From Atherinomorus stipes (lineage: Eukaryota; Chordata; Actinopteri; Atheriniformes; Atherinidae), in contig JALJCO010003008.1 in assembly GCA_023101725.1 (NCBI GenBank), forward strand, positions 682,001-746,000: a DNA stretch of 64,000 bases, written 5' to 3'. How positions within the stretch are numbered: the stretch's first letter is position 1; every line of letters begins with the position of its first letter. Made by a program: the position numbers and the translations under genes. The notes under the pieces are model-generated. The model ran no database searches. It saw only the letters and a list, made by a program, of their open reading frames with translations, and was not told where the DNA came from. Positions 21,350-34,061 of the stretch are shown here, one piece after another.

Positions 21350-22300
21350 AAAATAACCTGTGGAGTTCCACAAGGCTCTGCCTTGAGGCCACTGCAGTTC
21401 GACATCTACATGCTCCCACTTGCTAAAATTATGAAATGAACATAAAATGCTGACTATGTACATATCTATTTACAATTGCCAGCTCACTGGGTCAAATTCA
21501 AACAATGATCAACTACATGATAAACTTAAAGACTGTATTTGATGTGCCAGAACTTTCTTCAGTTAAAAAAAGCCAAAACTGGAATAATAGTTTTTGGAAC
21601 CAAGGAAGAAAAATCAAAAGCAACCTTAGTCTGGACTTATCTGGATTTCAGCAGGTTGAGACAGTTATGAAGTCAGCCTTTCATCATATAAAAAAACATA
21701 CCGAGGATTAAAGTACTGATGTCTCAGCAGAATTTAGAAAAACTTGCTCATGCATTTATCTTTAGTATAGACAACTGTAACGCTGTCTTCACAGGTCTCC
21801 CGAAAAAGTCCATCAGACAGATGCACCTAACGATGCTGATCAGGCCCTCACTAAGACCAAAAAAGTAGATCATACTGTAGAACTCCAGCCCTCTGTCTGG
21901 CATTCTGTTTGCCAAAGAATTAACTTCAGAATTGTGCTGTTAGTTTACAAAGAACTGAATGGTTTCGGACAGGTCACAGTGCAACTTTTGTCTTGCTTGA
22001 GAGCTGTCTTTACATTTTCTTGTTTTTTTGTTTGTTTTTTTAATTTGTTCTTTTTGTGTTGTTCATTTTTGTTTTTGATTTATTTTAACATATATTTTGT
22101 TCCTAAGTGCTTTGCTGTATTTTAAAGTGCTCTATAAAGTTTGCTTGTTTGCCTTTTTTCTTTTTATTTTAGCCTTTTCAGTCTTTTCATGTCTTTTGTT
22201 TCTTTTCAAAGTTTGTTTTTAATGTGTTTTCAATGTTTCTGTGCCCCTGCTGTAATGATTTAATGTTTTATGTAAAGAATTGCTTGTATAAGAAATATAC
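21350..22300 (+). mobile_element. L2-like LINE remnant (3' half)
   Basis: Starts with a decayed reverse transcriptase motif (GVPQGSALRPLQFDIYMLPL) and continues through many stops to a typical LINE tail near 22110-22140 (GCTGTATTTTAAAGTGCTCT, then ATAAAG). Non-functional. It lies in intron 1 of pseudogene C. Confidence 0.65.
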
Positions 22301-24800
22301 TAAACTTGAGTGCCTAGTGTTGGCATTTCTCCTCTGACTATGATTTATATTTTCTCTTTTGAGATTTTTGGGGACTGGGTTCTGGCCTGGGGTGTCTCTG
22401 ACCATGACGAAGGCCAAACCTGTTGGAAACCCTAATCAGCTCCCATGTTCAGTTCAAACTTCTCCCTGATAATAAAACTATTGTGCAAGTGAGAGAAACA
22501 TGTTCCGTGGTTTCACTTTTGAGGTGGTCTGAATTGTGGTTTATGGAGTTTTAGCTTATCATTCATGAATTTAAGTTTCAAACACAGTAAGAGGCACATT
22601 TTACACATAAATCTGTCAAAGTGCTTTACATTAAATGATACTTTTTTTCAACCTGAAATTTTTTCTAGGGTTTTACCTGATTTCTACCGGAAAATTTCTG
22701 TTCACTAACATTTTCTTCCGAAGGAGTAAAGTGATACAGAAATTTTACCATCAAGTAATGCCCTCATAAACTGCTAATGTCAGGTTGAAAAAAAGAAAGT
22801 TTCCTACAACATGATAGAGACTATTTACAGATGGCCATAAATAAAGCAGTGCACTATGCTGCTATTAGATAAAAACAAAAAAGAACTGAGGAAATGTAGA
22901 AATTAGAGAATAAAAAGGAGCTTCTTAAGACAATTTAGACTAACTATTGTAACTGAAGTAGTACAGATTTTGGATAGAAATGTTGGTCTGAAAATCAGAT
23001 GACTGTTGAATTTGACTTTGTGTTTTTTCAGAGGTGTCCTTTCTCCTGCACATACCCATAACATGACAGTGCCTCTGAGAGCAGCACTGAGCACCTACAC
23101 TGTCATCTGATTTCATAGTAAGTACAACTTACACTTAAAAAGGCACCTTAATTGTGCCATCTAAATGATATTCTGGTGTTTTTACAGTCACCTGTGAATC
23201 TTCAAGCTTCAAACACAGCAGATCACAGCACAATTTTACTTGATTACCACATATCAGGTAGGATAGCGTAGCATAGCATAACATTACACTCTGGGGATGG
23301 TCCCATGGGTTTTTTAAACGAACTAGACTTGAATGTCTGGTTCTCGCTGCAGGGGTTTGACAACTCTGCACAGTCTTATGGCTTTGAGCACAAAACCCTC
23401 ATCACCATGTCATGACGCAAATAGACACAAACTAAAGTGCCTGCAAAACTCCAGTCCTTTCCCCACCCTCCACCCTTTGCGTCTAACTGTTCCGGACTTT
23501 GCAATCCTGCAGCCAACCCCTGCAACTGTTCTGTTCTGACAGCTGTTCAAATTTTGGCCGGGTCACATAAAAGATGGATCTAATCCTTTAGACTCGAGAT
23601 GATTTAATTGTGACAAAAATGTCCATGTGACTTATAGCATAGAGAGTAGAGATAGCATAGCATAACGAGTTAGATTACATTACATTCATTATTAAATTGT
23701 CTTTTCATGGGAAAATTACATGCTAAGAGGAAGGAAAAAAAAAGATAAAAAAAAGTTGAAAAGAGTAGGCCTAGTACTAATGAATAGAATATTTAAAAAA
23801 AAAAGGATAACAAGGAATAAATATAAATAAAATAAATGAAAGTTGTGGCATTACAATTGGACGATGGTTGTTAAGATTTATTTGGCTAACTCCGCTGCTG
23901 AGAGCATAGATAGTTAGTATGAAAACAGGCAACAATGACAAAGGGATTTTGTGTGTTGGCCATTTGAATAATGATTACAATAAGCAGTTTTTTTTACTTT
24001 TTTTTTTAAGTAATAATGGTCAGTCTTACATATAAACCAGACGCAGCCAAATTTTGAGGTTTTTGTTTACCTAAACATCTTCTGCTCAGATAACTAGTGG
24101 TAATGAGATCAAGATTTCATAGTCAGGCTATGAAAGACCTTGAGTGAATCAGCATTTAGTCATAAATGAGTGCTCTTTACTCACTTATGGAAACTGGGCC
24201 TGTGCTGTGCACCTAAGTGTTGTTGTTTTGTGTATTTTTGTGTATTAGGATTGGAGAAGAACGGAGTTGTTAGGAGTATACGATAAGGAGTTGAGGATTT
24301 TGAGACTTGCGACTGCATATTGATGACCTACAAAACTTACGCACCGATACCCCCATTTACAGTAATACATGCAATTGTTTGGTTGACATTATTAGAACTT
24401 AAGGGCAATACTTCAGGTGTTCTTAGAGTAATTGTGATGCACATTAAATAGGATAAGATTGGGTAAAATATGAGGTTTATCATATGATGTTTTTGTTTAT
24501 TAGAGAGGGAGGGGTCAATCGAGATGTTGATCAGATGAAAGCTGCCAATGATGACCTGAAGAAAATGGCTGAGTGTCTGGGATTCCCTTAGACAAACCAT
24601 ACATTTACAATGGACTTGAGGTGAGTTAATGCACCACAGTGAGTAGTGGATGTGTCAAACCAGTTCAACACACAAGGAGATTTTTTTAAAAGTAAACAAT
24701 TTTATTTAGAAATATTTTGTTGTTTCAAAAACATTCAACATTCTCTTGTGTATCCACAGACTTTTGTCGGTAATCTGCTCCAGAAGTGGGTCCTGAACAT

Positions 24801-26830
24801 TCTTAAAGGAAATGAATACCCCCTCCCCCAACACACAAAAATGGCTGGATTTAATAAAAACAATTTAATTTCATATTTTTTGTTTGTTTTTTTTGTTTTT
24901 TGTTTTCCTTTTCTAAATCAAAAGAACTAATGTTTTAAAAGCAATATTTGGTAGCTCAAGAGTGATTGAAATTCTGTTTACCTAAAGGTGATAGTACAAC
25001 TTTTCATAAAATAATTTATTTTTTAATAATTCATCTACTGGAGGGAGGAATTAACTTGAAGTCACTTTAAAGGATTAAAAAAAGAAAGTAAAAGTTTTCT
25101 TTGTTTTTTTCCTTGGGTAGTAATGTCACAAGAATTTTTTTTTAACAATGGTTGCAATGTCAGATAATAATAAGCCATACTAATGATGAAATGATCCAAA
25201 TTTAAAAAGTAATGGATTTTTTTTTAAAGCAACTTGCTTTGGTATTAAATACCCTAACCAAGAGGAGAAATGATTATTTTACTTTCACGTTTTTTTTTTT
25301 TATTAATTCATTGTGGTCAAGAAAAATTGTCTTTAAAAGTCGTGAGACTATTAAGGGGTTAGCAAATCACAGAGTAAACAAAAAAACAGCTATAACAAAG
25401 ATTATGGATTACCATGAATGAACTGTACAAACAGAAAATAACTAGTGAGATGGCAAACAGCTAGAAAGAAAATAACTGCATACTCCAATTTACAACAAAT
25501 ACTGTAAGCGTGTTTCTTAATCTGTTTCTCTCTTCATCTGATCCCAGTATGAAAATATACCATGCAAAGAATGGACAGCTATGGCACCAGATACTGTGAT
25601 GCTGCTATAAATGCAAACAAACTCAAACAGAGGCTGCTTTTTCTTTTGGACCATATCATACTGTTGTACTATTTCTGGGAGTTTTCACATGATTAGTCTG
25701 GTTTTTCTTACATGTTTAAGTCTGAATAGATATATTTAGAAAACAATGGCTTTATGCACAGCCAGTACTTCCTGAACTTAATACTGCACCTTTGTTACCT
25801 GTCTTTCAAGACTGGATGAACTGATTAATCCAGGTGTGTCTGACCTCAGCAAATGGTCAGACACACCTGGATTAATTAATTCATCCAATCTTGAAAGACA
25901 GGAAACAAAGGTGCAGTATTGAGTTCAGGAAGTACTGCAGCTGTGCATAAAGTCCATTAGAGCTGCAGCCCTGCATGGTCAGGTCTTACCATGCATTTGT
26001 TTGCAAACAGTTCCTAACTCCCAGCCTGTAATGGTGATTTGCTCTTCTAACTTTTAAAACTCACTTTTATCACTTGGTCTTCTAATTATTTTGCATATCT
26101 AAGATTTCATATTTTAATTTTCTTTTTATATAATCCCTGGGTTGTTTATTTTCATTGTCTGTAAATTTCTATCTATTGTGATTCCAAAAAGAGCTATGTT
26201 TTTAAATAATAATAGTAATATATCATTAGTCAGTATTTATAGATAACCAAATTACCAAACTCTATTTTGCTCTTAATGATAACTTGTTTTTCAGTAGGAA
26301 AGCCTGCTGGCCAAATATGAGCTGTGTGACCAGAAAGTCACTGACTTCATGATAAGGGTGAACCAAACAGATTACTGTTTAGGAGAAAGCAAGGCTGAAA
26401 AACCAGAATAAATCAGTTTTTAGTGAGATTGGCGCTTTGAGTAAACCACTTTGGTTCGAACACCACAGAATTGGAAATATACAGGCTCTACCCTGAAATG
26501 TGATTGGCCAAGACTGGTGCAAACCTCTCCTCCCACAGTTGCCCACATATGACATGGTGCCAAGATCAACACAAAAAATTCGTACTGTTATGTCATTGTG
26601 GCTTGAAATCAGCCCTTCAAGTTTTTAATAAAGAAAAAAAAATTGTGAAAGAAAGAAAAAAAGAAGAAAAAATCTCTTGGCGCATCAACAAATACAAATA
26701 TATTTATTCTAAATTTATTCATTTCCTAATTTTTTGCAACTGAATGAAAAACTCTGAAATTAAGAATATGCACACAGATTTTATTCATAAAACAAGACAT
26801 CCTTTTTTAGGTAATTTTATTTGTATTCAT
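24801..26830. other. AT-rich spacer between copy C and the unit of gene D
   Basis: No gene is recognisable. The only structured item is the palindrome at 25746-25956. Short open frames here are AT-rich and lack family features. Confidence 0.5.
25746..25956. repeat. Long near-perfect palindrome (arms ~98, loop ~9)
   Basis: The left arm (about 25748-25845, ending CCAGGTGTGTCTGACC) is matched in reverse by 25855-25955 (starting GGTCAGACACACCTGG). Mismatches are few and the loop is TCAGCAAAT. Such a sequence would form a stable hairpin in DNA or RNA. It may be a foldback-type mobile element or an inverted duplication. Confidence 0.9.
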
Positions 26831-27150
26831 CTATTCAAATGCTTTATAAAACATTAAAAGCACTACAGCAGGGTGCAGAAGAAAAAAAGCGTAAAAATAA
26901 AAGCATAACATCATTTAAAATGAAAAACAAAGAGAGAATATCAAAAAGAGTTTTCAGGGGATACGCAGACTCAGACTCCTGAATAATACGCTGATGCAGC
27001 TGAGAACAGGTGGGCTTTAACCTGGATTTGAATAAAATTGTGTGTTTCAGCTGATCTGAGACTTTCTGGGAGTTTGTTCCAGACATGTGGAGCACAGAAG
27101 GTGAACGCAGCCTCTGCATGGCCGGTTCTGACTCTGGGAACTGATAGAAG
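26830..27150 (-). mobile_element. LINE 3' untranslated fragment (minus orientation)
   Basis: The stretch with AAAGCACTACAGCAGGGTGC, CTGAATAATACGCTG, TTTGTTCCAGACATGTGGAG and GGTTCTGACTCTGGGAACTG resembles the 3' part of a common fish LINE read on the minus strand. No protein part is present. Confidence 0.45.
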
Positions 27151-27179
27151 ACCAGATATTTAATTTATATGCTGTCCAC

Positions 27180-28550
27180 TTCTTCTGATCCTCCTTGAGG
27201 TGGTTCTACTCCTTCATTGGGGTCCAGCTGTGTTTAATTAAACTGATTGGACTTGATTAGGAAAGGCACACACCTGTCTATATAAGACCTTACAGCTCAC
27301 AGTGCATGTCAGAGCAAATAAGGATCATGGAAGGAACTGTCCAAGGACCTCAGAGACAGAATTGTGACGAGGCACAGATCTGGACAAGGTTACAAAAGAA
27401 TTTCTGCAGCACTAAAAGGTTCCTAAGAGCACCGTGGCCTCCATAGTCCTTAAATGGAAGAAGTTTGGGACGATCAGAACTCTTCCTAGACCCGGCCGTC
27501 CAGCCAAACTGAGCAATCATGCGAGAAGAGCCTTGGTGAGAGAGGTAAAGAAGCCAAAGATCACTGTGGCTGAGCTCCAGAGATGCAGGAGATGTGAGAA
27601 AGTTCCACAAAGTCAGCTATCACTGCAGCCCTCCACCAGTCTGGGCTTTATGGCAGAGTGGCTCGATGGAAGCCTCTCCTCAGTGCAAGACATACAAGCC
27701 TGCATAGAGTTTGCCAAAAAACACATGAAGGACTCCCAGATTGTGAGAAATAAGATTCTCTGGTGTGATGAGACCAAGATTGAACTTTCTGGAGTTAATT
27801 CTATGCGGTATGTGTGGAGGAAACCAGGCACTGCTCATCACCTGCCCAATACAATCCCAATAGTGAAACATGGTGGTGGCAGCATCATGCTGTGGGGGTG
27901 TTTTTCAGCTGCAGGGACAGGACGACTGGTTGCAATTGAAGGAAAGATGAATGCAGCCAAGTACAGAGAGATCCTGGAAGAAAACCTCTTCCAGAGTGCT
28001 CAGGACCTCAGATGGGCCGAGGGTTCCCTTCCAACAAGACAATGACCATCAGCAGACAGCTAAAATAACAAAGGAGTGGCTTCAGAACAACTCTGGGACC
28101 ATTCTTGACTGGCCCAGCCAGAGCCCTGACCTAAACCCAATTGAGCATCTCTGGAGAGACCTAAAAATGGCTGTCCACCACCGTTCACCATCCACCCTGA
28201 CAGAACTGGAGAGGATCTGCAAAGAAGAATGACAGAAGATCCCCAAATCCAGGTGTGGAACTCTTGTTGCATCATTCCCAAGAAGACTCATGACTACTAG
28301 CTCAAAGGGGTGCTTCTACTCAGAACTGAGCAAAGGGTCTGAATATTTATGACCATGTGATATTTCAGTTTTTCTTCTTTGATAAATTTGCAAAAATTTT
28401 CACATTTCTGTTTTTTTCTGTCAAGATGGGTTGCTGGGTGTACATTAATGAGAAATAAAATGAACTTTTTTTATTTTGGCAAATGGCTGGAATGAAACAA
28501 AGAGTGAAAAGTTTAAAGGGGTCTGAATACCTTCTGTACCCACTGTATGT
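27180..28550 (+). mobile_element. Tc1-like transposon, 5' end missing, transposase broken
   Basis: The transposase is readable from about 27430: [11 protein letters not shown] (GRP linker), WCDETKIEL (first D), then after a one-base frame change near 28025, FQQDND (second D) and SPDLNPIEHLWRDLK (E), with a stop after GCFY. The right terminal repeat lies at 28517-28550 (reverse: TACAGTGGGTACAGAAGGTA). The corresponding left end is absent, so it cannot move by itself. Its right end forms the left border of the D/E duplication. Confidence 0.88.
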
Positions 28551-29226
28551 AATGGGCTGATTTTGACTTCCTGGTGTTATTGCAGGCTCAGCATAGCAGT
28601 GAATTACATGCAGTGTATAGTACTGAGACAAAAAACTCAGACACTGATGCTGGAAAATAAGCAGGTTTTTTTTACTTACTAAAACATTCCAGACTGACCT
28701 GACCACTTGTATTGATTAATGGAAAAGTTGCTGTGTGCTGATCTGGAACAGATGGAGATTGCACAACAAAGAAATGCATCCAGATGCAGAGATGCAACTT
28801 CAAAAGTGTCAGTCATTAACCAATGAGTCATTACTAATGATTTTTGCAGATTACAAGTAACTCTTTCTACTTGATGTGCGTGGGTCTGATATAGACCCAA
28901 CATTTCTATGTCACAAGGTCATCAAAGAGTACATTTGATCTAAGTTGAGCAATCTTCTCAGAATAGGTGCATCTGTGGGTTTGGCCTTGCGTGGGAATGG
29001 AAATGATCGTCTTGGCCTCACAAATATTTTCATTGCTGAAATAACAATGCTGAATAATATACAAACAACGTAGGTCAAAGACCTAACCCATAAAGCATAC
29101 ATGACCTTTATACCAACCAAAGGCCAGCGGAGGCTTCATGCCTTTAAAACCTGCCTCGGATCTGTCCTGTCAGTCTGTTTTCTGAGCAGACCACGGTGCA
29201 GATCAGTTTGTTTTCCATCTGAGGGC

Positions 29227-31912
29227 ATGATGAGTGCAGTGAAGGGAGCAGTTCTGCTACTGCTGGCAGTGATCGGCTCAAATGCAGCACCGTCTGCAGA
29301 AGAGTGCGCTGGTCCGACCAAAAGGCTGCTGACAAAAGACCTGCACAAGGTGAGTGTGGTCCTGGTCAGCCAACATCAGCACCAGCCAGCATGCTACAAA
29401 TTGGTGCCATCAGTTATATAAAATCCAAGATCCTTAAACCACTGCTTATATTTAGAAATATATCAAGGTTTTTTCTTTATTATATCAAGTTTGAGTTGTC
29501 TGTTTGACCCTTTTATCTGTTTCTAACACAACAGCTATTACAATAATGTTTGGTTAATCCATCATGGACAGCCAGTCATATTTCATTTTACCGACACTCG
29601 TGTGTTGGTTTTGGACAAATTTTCTCTTTAAAACCTATCTGCCATTGGAGCTCTCTACTTATTATGACTTATACTGTATCATTCTCCTCTTGCAGATTTA
29701 TGGGGACTGGGTTCTGGCCTGGTCTGTCTCCAACCATGAAGACGGCCACGGCCTGCTGTTAAATGTCTCCAGCTCCCACGTCGAGTTTAAACTCCTCCCT
29801 GACAACAAAACCATTATGTACAATGAGAGGAATGTGTACCAGTAAGTTTTCATATAAAAAATCATTTAAATAGCATTTAAGGTAGAATAAATTATCCCCA
29901 GTTAGAATGATCATTATCTATTTCAAGATTGTAAGAAGCACATACTTGGATCAAAGTGCTTTACATCACAGCTCTATTTAGAAGTTGATACATAATGATC
30001 AAAATGTCCTTTGACACCTTTAATCACTGTGACTGAAGGGGTCACAGTGATTGGTAAACAGTGAAAGTTTGGTCTGAGGGCCAGATGACTGCTCTTTTTT
30101 TTTTACTGTTTTGTGTCGTTTTCAGACATAGTCTTGACTCCTGTACTACATACTTCACCAACATGACAGTACCCTCTGACAGCAGTACCGAGCACCACAC
30201 TCTGTCAATTGATTCCTTCAGTAAGTACAACTTACAAGCAAAAACGCTGCATAATTGTGTGATGGAAACAAATGTTTCCAACATTTTGCAACTTTTAGTT
30301 TCTCTTGCATGTAAATATATCCAAAGTTATTGCCCAAACATATTAGAATGTTAATTTTGTCAGATAATTCTGTCATTTTAAGATAAAGGGTTTATTATAG
30401 CAGGTAGTCAGGTTTGAAAGTAAGTCAGTTTCCATTCAGTCAACATCTCTGCTGTGTTTAAGCATCTGACACAAAAAATAGAAAATGGGATCGGTTTTAT
30501 GGCGATTCAGGTCATATCAATATTTACTTTGGACTTTTACAGAAAGTTGCACGCAATTTCTTCTCTGTCTTGGTCTTTCTTGTTGTCTACTTCTGTCTCT
30601 GGATGGGAAAGTGGTTGCATGAGTTGAGCAGTCTAGTTGGGAGTCTTATTGAGGGTTAACTTGCCTTATCTCAGTGAGAGGAGTTTATTTTGGACATCTG
30701 TCTATACTGCCTGTACGGTGAAACAAATCCTCAAAAAACATGTTTATCCTTCTTAGTTATGATGTTTATGATCACTTACAGGCATCAACTTTGGAATTGG
30801 ACTGATTGGGTAATTTTTAGCAGTAACAAGTGGAATATGAAAAATCTGAAAATCACCCTATTTAAAATAAATAAATACGACTTATAGTCCAGTGCGACTT
30901 ATATATGTTTTTTTTTCCTGTTCATGATGCATTTTTTTGACTGATGCGACTTATACTCAGGAGCGACTTATAGTCCGGAAAATACGGTAAACAGTTTTGG
31001 TCAGACTAATGTGTTGTATAGTACACTACACTGCAGTGTGATACATTCCAAGTTTACTGTAAGTATATGAAATGACAGAACTGTGCTATTATGCCTGTAT
31101 GGAAAATGTTGAATTGTGCAATGCACATAGATTGGCATTGATCTACAGTACCAGTAAAAAGGTTGGTCACATTTTCCTATTAAATCTAATAGGAAATGTA
31201 AAAGATAGTATATTAGTGTTTTGGTTACTATGTGTGTAACTTTCTTTTTCTTCTTTTTACTTTCCTTTTTTCTGCACTTATTTGTGTCTTACACTTGTTT
31301 TGTGTATTTTGTGCGACAGGAGTGGAGAAGGACGGCGTTGTTCAGGAGTATAATGACACCGGTGATGTTGAATTCTATGAGAGCTGTGACGACTGCTTAT
31401 TGATGACCTACAAAACCTCATCGCATGGATACCTGCTAAGCTACAGTAATACACAAAATTGTTTATTTGACATTATTGGGGAAAAAAGCAAAGCAAAAGA
31501 AAAGGAAATTAAAACAATTTTTGTACTTTTTTTTTTTTTTTTTTTTACAATTTTTACAATGCTTTTCTTGTAGTAATTATGATGCACATTCAGTCCAGAG
31601 AAGTTAAAGACAAAATGTGAGCTCTCACTGATATTTTTGCACGTTTTTGTGTTTAGAGAGGGAGGGGTCACATCGTGATGTCGAGCAAATGAGAACTGCC
31701 CATGATGACCTGAAGAAAAAAGCTGAGTGTCTTGGATATCCTTTTGACAAACCATACACTTACGATGGACTTGCAGGTGATTGACCAGTATGACACACAA
31801 GATAAACAATCACTGATGATAAATGCTTCTTTGGCTTTAAAATGATCTAACATGACTCCTGTCTTCCCTCATCCCAGACTTTTGTCATCGCAAATCTGCT
31901 CCAGATGCCTAA
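29227..31912 (+). CDS. Gene D: secreted lipocalin (TBT-bp/PSTBP type)
   Basis: Six exons: 29227-29349, 29696-29841, 30126-30220, 31320-31445, 31657-31776 and 31878-31912. Introns are GT-AG with phases 0-2-1-1-1; the product has 214 aa. Residues 1-20 are a signal peptide; C27 follows in AEEC. The lipocalin signature GDW is at 44-46, opening the first barrel strand. Sequons at N64, N78, N102 and N133 predict a glycoprotein. Cysteines at 96, 144 and 147 and later AEC and DFC give the family pattern. The start may be ATG 29227 or the next codon. A TATA-like TTTAAAA lies about 85 bases upstream and AATAAA at 31983. In flounder and pufferfish, relatives bind tributyltin or saxitoxin/tetrodotoxin; whether this one does is unknown. 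Exon 4 is unusually acidic compared with gene E. Confidence 0.87.
30871..30990 (+). mobile_element. hAT-like element end (GCGACTTATAGTCCGGAAAA type)
   Basis: Words ACGACTTATAGTCCAGTGCG and GCGACTTATAGTCCGGAAAA with ACGGTA at the border belong to a widespread fish hAT-type repeat. It sits in intron 3 of gene D and is absent from the matching place in gene E, where flanking sequence about 30650-30990 is replaced. Confidence 0.6.
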
Positions 31913-31982
31913 TTGGGACAAAAGGAAGTGGTCAACACACAGTATCCCGCAATCTACCCACTCAACGCCCTCCCAAAAAAGC

Positions 31983-31988
31983 AATAAA
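31983..31988 (+). terminator. Poly(A) signal of gene D
   Basis: AATAAA lies 70 bases after the gene D stop; overlapping copies follow. The gene E signal at 41304-41309 is at the matching place. Confidence 0.65.
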
Positions 31989-32939
31989 TAAATAAAGAAA
32001 ATACAAACTCTAAACATGTGTTGTTATTTTTCAGTTTCCTCAATAAAAACCTGATTTTATCAATTTATTTTCATTTCATTTCTCTGTTTATTCGTCTCAG
32101 TTTAATGAGTTACAGAGCTCAGTAAAAGAAAAAGAATAAATCTATAGTGATTCTAAATCAATAAACTAAATACAAGCAGAGATGCGCTAAATGAGTACAG
32201 GACTGAAAATGACTCCAGTGAGATGTGAAACAGCTTCAATGAATTACAGTCCAATTGACAAAAGGAGGGGAAAAATACAACAGAAAACCTCACAAGGAAG
32301 AAACACACAGAGGCACAGACTAACCAGTTCTCCATAACTGAAGTCACACTTTGGGTTCTTTAGTCTTAAGTAAAGTAAATTGTTGAATAAATTAATTTCA
32401 TATTGCAGCTGTGTGCAATTCAAATGAGGTACATCAGTCTGCGACCCGGCACAACAAGATTCTCTCAATAGTTTTTAGCTTATCCATTTTCTACTCCAGT
32501 TCAGGACTGCAGAGGGGCTGGACCCTAACAGTTACTATTATAGGAGGCAACTTCTCCAAAAGTTGACCCTAGACAGATGGCCGGTCCATCACCAGGCCAA
32601 ACAAGGAGACAAACCATGTACCATGTATGTTCACACTCACTCTGAAGATTAATTCTGAATTCCCAGCTAACATAGCATGTATGTTTTTTTTTCACTGTGG
32701 GAGGGAGCAGGGTCTTCAGTTCTCTGGGGCTGGCACAATCCCAATCAGCAGCCTTGATCTGGTTCAGACTCTCCATCTGCCTATCATGACAGACGAATTG
32801 GAGGTGGAGACTGAGAGGGTCTCTGTGTTGGTGGGACTGGATTTATTCCATCAACACCTCTGTTTATAAGCTACAAAATTCAGTTAAAAGATACAAAACC
32901 ACAAAGAGACTAAAAAGCACTGACAGGGTTAGCGGCAGC

Positions 32940-33130
32940 TCCTTTGTCAAATTCTGATTTTATCAGAACTGTGAATTATTCTATTTTATTTCCAGGATTT
33001 TATCTTATTTTAAATTTTTATGAATTTCTTTAATTTCTTTTTTTTTTTCTGCACCCATTGTAATGCTTTGTTTTATGCAAAGCACCTTGAATTGTCTATG
33101 AAATGTGCTATACAAATAAACTTGCCCTGA
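32940..33130 (+). mobile_element. LINE 3' tail in unit 1
   Basis: The sequence TGCAAAGCACCTTGAATTGT and GTGCTATACAAATAAACTTG is the usual 3' end of L2-type LINEs in fish. The same tail stands at 43201-43385 in unit 2 and marks the right edge of the duplication. Confidence 0.65.
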
Positions 33131-33299
33131 TAGACTTGATCAGCTGGAGATCAGGACAACTTCTCGTTTCCAACCAACTTTCATATAATGGAGTTCGATT
33201 GTGACCGAGTCAACAAGGTCCTTAAAAGTCCACGAAAACTTGTCAATATTCCTCCATACTGCTCGTCCAATGTAATTCAAGTGTCCTGAGTGGATAGTG

Positions 33300-33585
33300 T
33301 CCATAATTTACTCGAAACTACGCCATTTAGTATATTTTTAGAGTCTAAATAGAAGTACATCGCATCTCCTGCGAGCATGTCGATGCGCGTTTATGAAACT
33401 ACGGAAGGCACGGCAGACGAGATGGCGCGTTCTCTTTTTCTTTCTTTCTTTGTTTTAAATCAATATCCAACTCCTCTAGTGTTTGCATCTGAGATATTAA
33501 AAAAGTGCTCCAGAGTCTTGCTCACCATGAGGGTAAGTGGAAAATAAAGTTACATCATTCTGTAGGTGAACTATTTCTTTAAGTC
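33300..33585. mobile_element. Possible hAT-like repeat end in the spacer
   Basis: CATGAGGGTAAGTGG ... TACATCATTCTGTAGGTGAA, then CTATTTCTTTAAGT, resembles the right end of a very common fish repeat (GGTGAACTATCCCTTTAA type). The left end was not seen. Confidence 0.35.
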
Positions 33586-33593
33586 TCCCTGTA

Positions 33594-34061
33594 TCACCAC
33601 AGTCCCATTTCTGTAGATGTTGACTGTGATGATGATACTGTCTGGGTCTTCTTGGTCTTTGATCTTTGTTTTCCAGCCGTTGCAGAACCCCTCTCTTTTG
33701 ACAGACTGGTAGTGTGAGCAGATTGATGAGTGCCATGCGTTCTGCAGTTGGGTGAAGAAGATGAGGTACTCACATCACCACTCTTGTAGTGATCTGCGAA
33801 TAGGACCTCTGGTCTGTCCTTCAGTATTTTCTGTTTAAAAAGTTTTTTGCTGGTGTTTCTTCTGGCCTCTGGAGGGCAGAGGATACTCTCAGCACTGAGT
33901 GGCAGTTGGGACATTCTGAGCATAGCAACCATTGCTGTGTTCTGTTGCTGTATCACTGTACAGTATGCTATGCTAGCTTTTTTAAGTTGTTGAGTTTGAA
34001 GATGTGTCCCTCTTTTAAAAATAAAAGTTAAAAAAGACTTAAAAAAGAGGAAACTTTTCAA
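33594..34061 (-). other. Open frame of 155 codons, unassigned
   Basis: The minus strand of the spacer between units 1 and 2 has an open frame rich in Ser, Thr, Lys and Gln (for example SSSSPNCRTHGTHQSAHTT). I do not recognise a domain. It could be the remains of a retrocopy or part of a repeat. No promoter or splice pattern was found, and a spacer of 1.2 kb between duplicated units is an unlikely home for a full gene. Confidence 0.2.

Larger units (their letters stand above)
19490..24800 (+). pseudogene. Copy C: decayed lipocalin gene of the D/E subfamily
   Basis: All six exons of the D/E gene type can be traced in order with their introns, so this is an unprocessed duplicate. Exon 1 remnant ends 19680 before GTGAGTGTGG; the start codon region is deleted. 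Exon 2 is 22364 to about 22509, keeping GDWVLAW then a frameshift. Exon 3 is 23032-23117, with internal stop and length change; exon 4 is 24249-24361, with frame loss; exon 5 is 24504-24620, where a 2-base deletion makes TTCCCTTAG; exon 6 starts 24760, with a stop soon after FCR. The upstream block from about 19370 (including ACCAACCAAAGGCCAGCAGA) matches the upstream region of D and E. Intron 1 has taken in an L2 remnant and tandem repeats. It is clearly dead as a coding gene. Confidence 0.88.
28300..33135 (+). repeat. Segmental tandem duplication, unit 1 (contains gene D)
   Basis: From the right end of the Tc1 element to a LINE tail ending CTTGCCCTGATAGAC, this unit matches 34366-43394 block by block: upstream region, all six exons, introns and 3' flank. 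Differences are mainly insertions in unit 2. The two units are in the same orientation, separated by about 1.2 kb. Confidence 0.92.
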
